Origin: Candidatus Hydrogenedentota bacterium
GTDB lineage: Bacteria > Hydrogenedentota > Hydrogenedentia > Hydrogenedentales > SLHB01
DNA: 8,598 nt
Assembly (NCBI GenBank): GCA_026387845.1
Contig: JAPLKX010000314.1
Location: 1 to 8,598, forward strand
Direction: 5' to 3'
Positions 1-5,519 of the stretch are shown here, one piece after another. The position numbers were made by a program, and so were the translations under genes. The stretch's first letter is position 1; every line of letters begins with the position of its first letter. Below the pieces are notes generated by a model, which was given only the letters and a program-made list of their open reading frames with translations, was not told where the DNA came from and ran no database searches.

Positions 1-23
1 CGTGCAGGCGGGACGCCCGCACC
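1..23. repeat. Short imperfect palindrome at the window edge
   Basis: GTGCAGGCG (2-10) and CGCCCGCAC (14-22) form 9-bp inverted arms with one mismatch around a 3-base loop. In minus-strand RNA the mismatch becomes a G-U pair. It lies in frame inside the last visible codons of the DUF4450-like gene, where it encodes VVRASRLH. It resembles dispersed GC-rich intergenic hairpins, so the real stop of the gene may lie just beyond the edge. Confidence 0.45.
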
Positions 24-2503
24 ACAATTGGCGGCAATTGAAAATCGGCGCCCCACTTCACATGCTGCGTCTCCGGCATTATCGGCTCGCTCTGTTTGTA
101 CCGCAGCTTCAGCTTACCTTTCGCGTCACGGCTCGTCACCAACGCCCACGTCGTTCCCTCGAACCCCGGCTCGAATCTCGCCCCGCCCGCCCCCTCGACC
201 GCCGCATCTGTCCCTACAAAACCCAGCTTCCACCGGACCTCCCCCGCTACCGGCGAGTCCCACTCGACCTCAATCAACCCCGGGTTCCGCCGCCATTCAT
301 AGCTGAACTGCCGCGTTTTAATCGACGCCTCGTTCCAATCTTTGGGAAATTGCGGCGTAACCTGCACATACCCGTCGGGCCGTTTCGGCACGATCCCGAA
401 CAGCCCCTCGACCACCGCGCGCGCCCACATGCTCGATGCGTCGGCGAACTCGTCGTTCGCCCGCTGCCGCCCGTCCGAATAACTGTGGCACGACAGCCCG
501 CCCGGCGTCGGCCCGTTGAAAATCCCGCACAGGCTTGCCCGAATCAGCGCGTACGCCTCATCCGCCCGCCCGGCGAGGTAGTTCGTCAGCGCCAGGTTCA
601 TCTCCTCGCCGTAAGCCACCTCGTACGTGCTGTGCGTATACGTCCGCCCGCGGTTTGGATACCAGTTCGAACTCCACACGATTTTCCCGCCGCCCGGCGT
701 CGCATCGGTCCGCAGATGCGTGTCTGCCCAGTGCAGCATCTGGTAGATCTGGAGCGGGTCCGCCGCGCCGAACTCCGCCGAATGATAAATCGTCGGCAGC
801 TCAGGTTCCGGGTGCAGCATCCGCTCGCCCCGCGTATCGACGTACTCCGCGAACACGCCCGCACGCTTCATCCACAGTTTCCCCTGCATCGCATCGAGCG
901 TCTTCTCCGCACGCGCACGGTACGGCGCAGGGTCTTTCCCGAGCCGCGCCGCCAGATTCGCCATGAACCTGTTCGCGTTCAGCATGTAGGCCGACGCCTG
1001 CGTGCACTGGCCGCCGATGTACCAGTGCGAATCACTGATCCACGTGTTCAACGCGCTCTCATACAACCCCTCGCCAACCGGCTCGAGCCGCGTGTCTTCC
1101 CACTTCAAAATCCCATCCAGGATCGGGAAAATCCGCTCCATCAACTCCAAATCATTTGTGTAATCGAAGTATTGCCGCACATGATCGAAAAATACCTCGT
1201 TCATGTTGTAGAACACGCCTGGACCCGACTCGATCATGGATCCCAAAGCCCCGGCGTCCGGACCTTCCGTCACCAGCCCCAGCGTCGCGTGCGACTCGAT
1301 GTACTTCCGAATCCGGTCCGTCCAGCCGTAGCACACCGGCCCGTACCCCGTCCGCCAACCCAGGTACGCAAACCGCCACGACCAACCCCCGTGTACCGTC
1401 GCCACGTCGCCCCATGTCCCCTCGGTGGCAAACGCCATCATCCCCACGGCCGCGTCGAGCCACGGGTCCGGCGTGTGCGTGACCACCCGACCCGCGATCT
1501 CCTGATTCCGTTCCAGCGCCCGCGCCCACGCCCCCGCCGGTTTCTCAATGTCATCCTTAATGTTGCCCCCCATCCCCACAACAATGAAACCTTCGCGCGT
1601 GTCTTCGCTCAGATCCACCGTCTGCACGGCTACCCTGTTCCGCCCCTCGGCGCCCGCAGCCATCGAACCGGCCAACGCCGCCGGCGATTCCTTAAACGAC
1701 TCCGGCGCGCCCAAACCACCTGCGCCTTTCCACGAACTCCCGCCCTCGATCACGGCGTGCCACTCCGGCAGGTACCGCCACGCGCAAAACGGTTCGTTCG
1801 TGATCACGTCCGATTTGTCGAACGCCCGCTGAAGCTCGAACCGGCCCCCGTCCCACCGGATCACATCTTTGGCGCACTGTTCCGGCGCAAACTCAAACTC
1901 CTTGGCGCCCATGTTGTAGTTCGTGAAAAAGCCCGACGCCCCGCCGTACGCCCACACCACCTTCGCCCCATCGATTGGCCCCTCCACCGCCACACGAACC
2001 ATCAAACCAGCCGAATCAGACAACGCCGACGCCTCCAGCCGCACCTCGACCCCCGGAAACGCCCCATCCTTCAACTGGTACGACATCCGGCCGTCCATAT
2101 ACGCCACATCCGCCTCCGCCCACTGATGAAACCATTTCGCCTGATCGCCACGGACCATACCAATATATAAGTGTCCAAGCAGCCCGCCCGCAGCATGATA
2201 ATCAAACAAAAACCGCGGCTCGTTATACGCCACCACCAGCGGGCGAAACGTGCAACGCGGGATCTTCTCAAGTTCCTCCGGCAACCAGATCATCGTCCGG
2301 TCCGCGGGCGGGTACAAAGGCCGCCGGTACAGGCGGTAATCCCCCTCGACCACGCCGATATCCGACCCCGCAGGGGGCCTCGCCGCTCCTGGCTCCCCCG
2401 TCACCCGGATCTGCCAGCCGCCCGCCGCCGGCGTATACTGCCCAACCACCGGCCCGCCCCCAACCAGCAACGCCGCCGCAACGAAGGTCCCAATCAGCCC
2501 CAT
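1..2503 (-). CDS. Exported DUF4450-like protein with six-hairpin (alpha/alpha)6 glycosidase-type domain, 3' end outside window
   Basis: The frame is open for 834 codons from ATG 2503 to the left edge with no stop, so the C-terminus is missing. The start is supported by AAGGAG seven bases upstream. Residues 1-21 look like a signal peptide (hydrophobic core followed by VVGQ), so the protein is probably exported. Residues about 50-310 are beta-rich and resemble DUF4450 (YRLYRRPLY at 56-64, FRPLVVAYNEPRF at 86-98). Residues about 340-705 are alpha-helical with conserved aromatic and acidic patches (GWSWRFAYLGWRTGYGP at 373-389, YNMNEVFFDH at 432-441, SSNWYPNRGR at 611-620, ANDEFADASSMWARAVVEG at 682-700), as in six-hairpin glycosidases. 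Residues 705-834 look like a C-terminal beta-domain. The likely role is cleavage of a plant- or algal-type polysaccharide, but substrate and catalytic acids cannot be assigned. The family match is from memory of motifs. Reality as a coding gene is near certain; the DUF4450 assignment is about 75%. Confidence 0.85.
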   Translation of the reverse strand, partial: MGLIGTFVAAALLVGGGPVVGQYTPAAGGWQIRVTGEPGAARPPAGSDIGVVEGDYRLYRRPLYPPADRTMIWLPEELEKIPRCTFRPLVVAYNEPRFLFDYHAAGGLLGHLYIGMVRGDQAKWFHQWAEADVAYMDGRMSYQLKDGAFPGVEVRLEASALSDSAGLMVRVAVEGPIDGAKVVWAYGGASGFFTNYNMGAKEFEFAPEQCAKDVIRWDGGRFELQRAFDKSDVITNEPFCAWRYLPEWHAVIEGGSSWKGAGGLGAPESFKESPAALAGSMAAGAEGRNRVAVQTVDLSEDTREGFIVVGMGGNIKDDIEKPAGAWARALERNQEIAGRVVTHTPDPWLDAAVGMMAFATEGTWGDVATVHGGWSWRFAYLGWRTGYGPVCYGWTDRIRKYIESHATLGLVTEGPDAGALGSMIESGPGVFYNMNEVFFDHVRQYFDYTNDLELMERIFPILDGILKWEDTRLEPVGEGLYESALNTWISDSHWYIGGQCTQASAYMLNANRFMANLAARLGKDPAPYRARAEKTLDAMQGKLWMKRAGVFAEYVDTRGERMLHPEPELPTIYHSAEFGAADPLQIYQMLHWADTHLRTDATPGGGKIVWSSNWYPNRGRTYTHSTYEVAYGEEMNLALTNYLAGRADEAYALIRASLCGIFNGPTPGGLSCHSYSDGRQRANDEFADASSMWARAVVEGLFGIVPKRPDGYVQVTPQFPKDWNEASIKTRQFSYEWRRNPGLIEVEWDSPVAGEVRWKLGFVGTDAAVEGAGGARFEPGFEGTTWALVTSRDAKGKLKLRYKQSEPIMPETQHVKWGADFQLPPIVVRASRLH

Positions 2504-2627
2504 CACACCTCTCCTTTTCAGTGTCCTATTCTAGTTTCCCCAGTCTAGCACGCCCTACGCCCAATTGCAGTTTCTCCGCTCGGCCGGTTCTATTGTTTTT
2601 TTGTTTTCCTCCAGCCTGCTTTTAATC

Positions 2628-2656
2628 TTGTGCATGCCGCCAAAATCCTGTATAAG
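2628..2656 (+). promoter_or_regulatory. Putative sigma70-type promoter of the acyl-CoA-binding protein gene
   Basis: A -10 box TATAAG (2651-2656, five of six consensus bases) lies 17 bases downstream of TTGTGC (2628-2633, three of six). This would put transcription start near 2663, about 50 bases before the ATG. On the opposite strand of the same divergent spacer (2504-2712) a lone -10-like TAGAAT at 2533-2528 could serve the DUF4450-like gene, but it has no good -35. The rest of the spacer is a T-rich tract (2592-2610) with nothing else I can name. Confidence 0.4.
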
Positions 2657-2712
2657 ATAGGGCGTAAATCTTCGAATCGGGATGGGCTCGACTCGATTAC
2701 GGAGGGGTCCTC

Positions 2713-2985
2713 ATGTCGGAAAACCTTGAAGTTCAATTCCAGCAGGCCAGCCAGGACGTCGTTAAACTCCCCAAAGCGCCCGACAACGACGTCAAACTGC
2801 AACTGTACGCGCTGTACAAGCAGGGCTCCGTCGGCGACTGCACCGGCGACCGCCCCGGGATGCTCGATTTCGTCGGCCGGGTCAAATACGACTGCTGGAA
2901 AAAACTCGTCGGCACTCCCAAACCGGACGCCATGCAGCAGTACGTCGACCTCGTAAACAAGCTCAAAGCCGGCGCCGGCGTGTAG
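2713..2985 (+). CDS. Acyl-CoA-binding protein (ACBP)
   Basis: The 90-residue product is the size of a stand-alone ACBP, a four-helix cytosolic protein that binds long-chain acyl-CoA esters and buffers or delivers them to lipid metabolism. The signature is clear: LYALYKQGSVGDC (31-43), DRPGMLDFVGRVKYDCWKKL (46-65), then DAMQQYVDLVNKL (72-84). The ligand-contact residues known from animal ACBP have counterparts at Y32, Y35, K36, K58 and Y77. The ATG at 2713 follows GGAGGGG (2701-2707) at good spacing. The gene stands alone: its left neighbour is divergent, and downstream lie a large palindrome and a gene remnant. ACBP is common in eukaryotes but patchy in bacteria, so horizontal transfer at some point is plausible. 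The identification is very secure; which pathway it serves is not visible here. Confidence 0.95.
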   Translation: MSENLEVQFQQASQDVVKLPKAPDNDVKLQLYALYKQGSVGDCTGDRPGMLDFVGRVKYDCWKKLVGTPKPDAMQQYVDLVNKLKAGAGV

Positions 2986-3040
2986 CTCGTTGCGAACCTC
3001 TAGAGCGTTTTAACCTTGAAATGCGCCGCACTTACATGAG

Positions 3041-3102
3041 CAAAAAACGGGGACTGACTCGCTTTTCGGCAGTTTGAAAAGCGTGTCTGTCCCCGCTTTT
3101 TG
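3041..3102. repeat. 62-bp REP-like imperfect palindrome, possible bidirectional terminator
   Basis: Two 27-base arms (3041-3067 and 3076-3102) are inverted copies with three mismatches, separated by an 8-base loop (3068-3075). The shared core is CGGGGAC...GAC...CGCTTTTC. The outer ends are an A-run on the left and a T-run on the right, so either transcript would form a GC-rich stem followed by U residues. It sits 55 bases after the ACBP stop and could end that transcript. The form matches REP/MITE-like elements mobilised by IS200-type (RAYT) transposases. No transposase is present here. Confidence 0.7.
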
Positions 3103-3193
3103 CGGCCTGCGACTATACGCATCTCAACATTAAAGCGCACTAATTGCCCCGGACGCCCCGCGCTCCAGCAGGGTGTTGTGGGCTTTTTTATGC

Positions 3194-3220
3194 GTCCCAT
3201 AGGTCCCATAAGTCCCATTA
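3194..3220 (+). repeat. Three tandem GTCC nonamers
   Basis: Three direct 9-bp units, starting at 3194, 3203 and 3212, share GTCCCAT and differ only in the last bases (for example GTCCCATAG and GTCCCATAA). The array ends four bases before the ATG of the GH43 remnant and takes the place of a ribosome binding site. A related four-unit array precedes the GH5-like fragment at 8240. Confidence 0.75.
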
Positions 3221-3224
3221 ACAA

Positions 3225-3401
3225 ATGATGCCACTCCTCCTCACTCTGTTACTCGTTGTGCCCTCCGCACAGGGCAAAGATCACGCCCTCACGCTGGACC
3301 AGTTCCGGATCCGCGACCCGTTCATCCTGCCCGTGCCCGCTGAAGGCATCTACTACCTCTTTGGAACCGGCGTCGCCAAGTACGCTTGGGGCCGCGGCAT
3401 C
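3225..3401 (+). pseudogene. 5' remnant of a GH43-type glycoside hydrolase gene
   Basis: About 59 codons look coding. A signal peptide (MMPLLLTLLLVVPSAQG) is followed by LTLDQFRIRDPFILPVP (23-39) and GIYYLFGTG (41-49). This is the usual beginning of GH43-type five-bladed beta-propeller enzymes (arabinofuranosidases, xylosidases), where the Asp of RDPF is the catalytic general base. After roughly WGRGI the reading frame continues only as antisense of the neighbouring aldo/keto reductase gene, so the rest of the family's usual 300 or more residues is gone. No Shine-Dalgarno sequence is seen; the start abuts the GTCC repeats. The exact break point is uncertain by about 20 bases. A deletion or rearrangement is likely; an assembly join is the alternative. 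The open frame extends formally to 3848 but only the first part is meaningful. Confidence 0.7.
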
Positions 3402-3433
3402 CCCCTCTCACCCTCCCCCACTCCGCAATTCAT

Positions 3434-4429
3434 TCAGCCTACAGCCTCGTCTATCTCCGCCAGTTCCTCGGGGTCAAACCGCAGGTTCTTCAGCGCCCCA
3501 ACGCACTCCCGCACCTGCTCGGGGTTGTGCGCCCCAACCAGCGCGCTCGTCACGCGCGGGTCGCGCAACACCCATGCGACCGCCATCTGGGCCATCGACT
3601 GGCCCCGCCGTTTTGCGATCTCGTTGAGCTTCCGCACACGCGCCACGACATCGCTCGTCACGTCCTCCGGCCTGAGAAAGCCGGTGGGATCGCTTGCGCG
3701 CGAGCCGGCCGGGATCGGGTTGTTCGGGTCGAGGTACTTCGAGGTCAGCAGGCCCTGCGCGAGCGGCGAAAAGACAATCACCCCCACGCCGTACTGCCCG
3801 GTGTACTTAAGCAGATCCCGCTCGATCCACCGGTCCAGCAGGCTGTAATTCGGCTGGTGGATCGTGATGGGCGCCCAGCCCCGCCGTTTCACCAGTTCCG
3901 CCGCCTGCACGAAAAACGCCCCGCGATAACTGCTCACGCCCGCATACAGCGCCTTGCCCTGACGCACGATATCGTTGAGCGCGCCGATGGTTTCCTCGAG
4001 CGGCGTGTGCGGATCCGGCCGGTGCGAATAAAAAATGTCCACGTACTCCAACTGCAGCCGTTTCAACGATTGGTCGAGACTCGCCATCAGGTATTTCCGG
4101 CTCCCCCACTCCCCATACGGCCCCGGCCACATGTCCCACCCGGCTTTCGACGAGACGATCAACTCGTCGCGGTACCCGGCAAAATCCTCTTTCAGGATCC
4201 TCCCGACCCGTTCCTCGGCGCTGCCCGGTTCCGGCCCGTAATTATTGGCCAGATCGAAATGCGTCACCCCCAAGTCAAACGCCGTCCGCATCATCGCGCG
4301 GCAATTGTCATGATCCGCATACGTACCGAAGTTGTGCCACATCCCCAGCGATACCGCCGGCAACAGCAAACCGCTCCGGCCGCTACGGCGGTACACCATC
4401 TCATCATACCGGCTCCCGCTGAAACTCAT
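3434..4429 (-). CDS. gpr: Aldo/keto reductase, YghZ/L-glyceraldehyde 3-phosphate reductase type
   Basis: The 331-residue product is close to E. coli YghZ/Gpr, a cytosolic NADPH-dependent AKR of the AKR14 group that reduces L-glyceraldehyde 3-phosphate and methylglyoxal. It keeps SLGMWHNFG (27-35), THFDLANNYGPEPGSAEE (56-73), KAGWDMWPGPYG (95-106), SRKYLMASLDQSLKR (110-124), YVDIFYSHRPD (129-139) and FSPLAQGLLTSKYL. The catalytic tetrad is D59, Y64, K95 and H136, all present. The ATG at 4429 is preferred because GGGGAG lies six bases upstream; an in-frame GTG at 4447 and ATG at 4435 are alternatives with worse spacing. A -10-like TATACT (4472-4467) lies 38 bases upstream, without a clear -35. 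The gene is transcribed alone: a terminator separates it from the upstream lipoprotein gene, and the GH43 remnant converges on its 3' end. Function is well supported by family; the substrate in this organism is inferred. Confidence 0.95.
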   Translation of the reverse strand: MSFSGSRYDEMVYRRSGRSGLLLPAVSLGMWHNFGTYADHDNCRAMMRTAFDLGVTHFDLANNYGPEPGSAEERVGRILKEDFAGYRDELIVSSKAGWDMWPGPYGEWGSRKYLMASLDQSLKRLQLEYVDIFYSHRPDPHTPLEETIGALNDIVRQGKALYAGVSSYRGAFFVQAAELVKRRGWAPITIHQPNYSLLDRWIERDLLKYTGQYGVGVIVFSPLAQGLLTSKYLDPNNPIPAGSRASDPTGFLRPEDVTSDVVARVRKLNEIAKRRGQSMAQMAVAWVLRDPRVTSALVGAHNPEQVRECVGALKNLRFDPEELAEIDEAVG

Positions 4430-4539
4430 GCCCATCTCCCCTTCCACTTTCTAAGCGCCCGCGTAAAGTATAGCTTCAATTAACGACGAGATCATCCCGC
4501 TCTGCCGCCATGCGTGACCACGATCTCCGCGCAGAAAAC

Positions 4540-4602
4540 AAAAAAACCGGCAAAAGATTCGACAACCGCACCGGCCTCCTCATTCCCGGCGGTCGCCGAA
4601 TC
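4540..4602 (-). terminator. Rho-independent terminator of the lipoprotein gene
   Basis: On the minus strand, GATTCGGCGACCG (4602-4590) pairs with CGGTTGTCGAATC (4568-4556) as a 13-bp stem with two G-U pairs. The 21-base loop itself contains CCGG at both ends. The stem is followed by UUUU (4555-4552), a short GCCGG, and then seven U residues (4546-4540). It lies 27 bases after the lipoprotein stop and upstream of the aldo/keto reductase gene, so it should separate the two transcripts. Confidence 0.7.
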
Positions 4603-4628
4603 CCTTGCCCGTTATTCTTGTTATGGTT

Positions 4629-5333
4629 CTAGTTCTGTCTACGCTTGCTCGTGACGCCTGCCGCCTCGCCTTCCGCCCGTCGGATCGACGGCGCGTCCGG
4701 CCGTTCCAAGCGGTGCGCACCCGACTTCAACGCCGGGTTCGTCCCATATTCATAAAGGACCACCAGACCGTCTTCACCCGTGCAAACGCCCACCACGCAC
4801 AGGTCCGTGCCCGCACGGTAATCCTCGAGGGCCAGCTCCCAATCCGGGTCGTAGTAGTCAATCCAGTCGGCTGCCCCAAATACGCGGCCCTCCGAGAATC
4901 CGTCGTTATACCCGTCGTCATAGCCGCCCGTGCCATACTCGATGTGAACGTCGTCGCGCAAGAAGACCTCATAATCCTCCGTGTACCCCGCCTCATACCC
5001 GTCCATGAAGCCTTCCTCGAAGGCGTCGTCGTACGCCGCGAAATACCCGTCGTTGTACGCCGCCCACACCCCGTCCCAGTAGCCGCGATCATATTCGGGC
5101 GACGCCGGGCTGGGAATCTCGTCGCCCTCGTACAAGATCGGCCCATAACCAAGCGTGTCCTGGCTGTCCGCGTAACCCTCGTGGTACCAGTCGTCTTCCA
5201 CGAAACCCACCGCATAACCCGCGTCGTACTCATCCAGCGTCGGGCAACCCGTCATCAGCAATCCCCCAACCAACGCTAATGGGAACCCGGCAAAAATCCC
5301 CCAACGCATTCCCCGTAAGTTTCGCATATTCAT
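4629..5333 (-). CDS. Putative lipoprotein with Yae1-like Gly/Tyr tetrapeptide repeats
   Basis: The 234-residue product has a basic N-terminus, a hydrophobic stretch (11-28) and a lipobox-like LMTGC with Cys30, so it is probably lipid-anchored in the envelope. The mature part is very acidic and rich in Tyr, Gly and Asp. Residues 82-121 are ten uninterrupted tetrapeptides with a small residue (mostly Gly or Ala) third and an aromatic residue usually fourth, for example NDGY, EEGF, MDGY and EAGY. Shorter copies flank it (DAGY, AVGF near 37-44; DDGY, NDGF at 139-146). The pattern resembles the deca-GX3 motif of Yae1/Lto1 proteins, but those are cytosolic, so homology is doubtful. Cys179 and Cys184 could form a disulfide. 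The ATG at 5333 follows GAGGAGGAA; ATG 5327 is equally possible. The frame is open up to 5459, but that extension translates intergenic repeats. Function is unknown. Confidence 0.8.
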   Translation of the reverse strand: MNMRNLRGMRWGIFAGFPLALVGGLLMTGCPTLDEYDAGYAVGFVEDDWYHEGYADSQDTLGYGPILYEGDEIPSPASPEYDRGYWDGVWAAYNDGYFAAYDDAFEEGFMDGYEAGYTEDYEVFLRDDVHIEYGTGGYDDGYNDGFSEGRVFGAADWIDYYDPDWELALEDYRAGTDLCVVGVCTGEDGLVVLYEYGTNPALKSGAHRLERPDAPSIRRAEGEAAGVTSKRRQN

Positions 5334-5347
5334 CCTTCCTCCTCGTC

Positions 5348-5380
5348 GAGATCTCAAATCTGAGATCTCAAATTTCAAAT
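5348..5380. repeat. GAGATCTCAAAT direct repeat in the lipoprotein leader
   Basis: Two copies of the 12-mer GAGATCTCAAAT start at 5348 and 5362, a 14-base period. Each contains the palindrome GAGATCTC, and they are followed by a degenerate TTCAAAT. The array is AT-rich compared with its surroundings and ends 14 bases upstream of the lipoprotein start. It could be an intergenic repeat element or a binding site; the sequence alone does not decide. Confidence 0.55.
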
Positions 5381-5420
5381 AACTAAAATCACACCCCTTG
5401 TACCCTTCGCCCGGCACGCC

Positions 5421-5439
5421 TATGCGGCACTTATGGGAC
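5421..5439 (-). repeat. Degenerate pair of GTCC-type units
   Basis: On the minus strand GTCCCATAA (5439-5431) is followed by GTGCCGCAT (5430-5422). The first unit is identical to the middle unit of the array at 3203 and is likewise preceded by GC. It lies about 90 bases upstream of the lipoprotein gene in the same orientation relative to the gene. Confidence 0.4.
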
Positions 5440-5473
5440 GCGGGTCGCTTATGATTCAACTCTTGCGTCAGAT

Positions 5474-5503
5474 GTCCCGCCGGCCCAAGAAGGCCGGCGG
5501 GAC
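5474..5503. terminator. Perfect 12-bp GC hairpin after the DUF6600 gene
   Basis: GTCCCGCCGGCC (5474-5485) and GGCCGGCGGGAC (5492-5503) are exact inverted copies around a 6-base loop. The hairpin starts 16 bases beyond the stop of the large minus-strand gene, the expected place for a terminator. No U-run follows on the minus strand, so it may act as an mRNA 3'-end stabiliser or be a dispersed intergenic palindrome. Confidence 0.5.
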
Positions 5504-5519
5504 GGACTTTCAGGATCTG

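Noticed and set aside
2..2170. Plus-strand open frame of 722 codons
   Set aside because: It is Arg/Pro-rich with no domain signal and lies opposite the DUF4450-like gene, whose frame has a signal peptide, a ribosome binding site and recognisable motifs. It is an antisense shadow of a GC-rich gene.
3000..3224. Minus-strand open frame of 74 codons
   Set aside because: It translates the REP-like palindrome and the nonamer array and has no independent coding signal.
3386..4483. Plus-strand open frame of 365 codons
   Set aside because: Antisense to the aldo/keto reductase gene, with biased His/Pro/Arg composition and no motif.
4605..5279. Plus-strand open frame of 224 codons
   Set aside because: Antisense to the tetrad lipoprotein gene; its Val/Arg-rich sequence is the complement of the Tyr/Asp/Gly codons.
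5334..5459. N-terminal extension of the lipoprotein to an upstream ATG at 5459
   Set aside because: The extension consists of translated intergenic repeats and would bury the signal sequence; the ATG at 5333 has a strong ribosome binding site.
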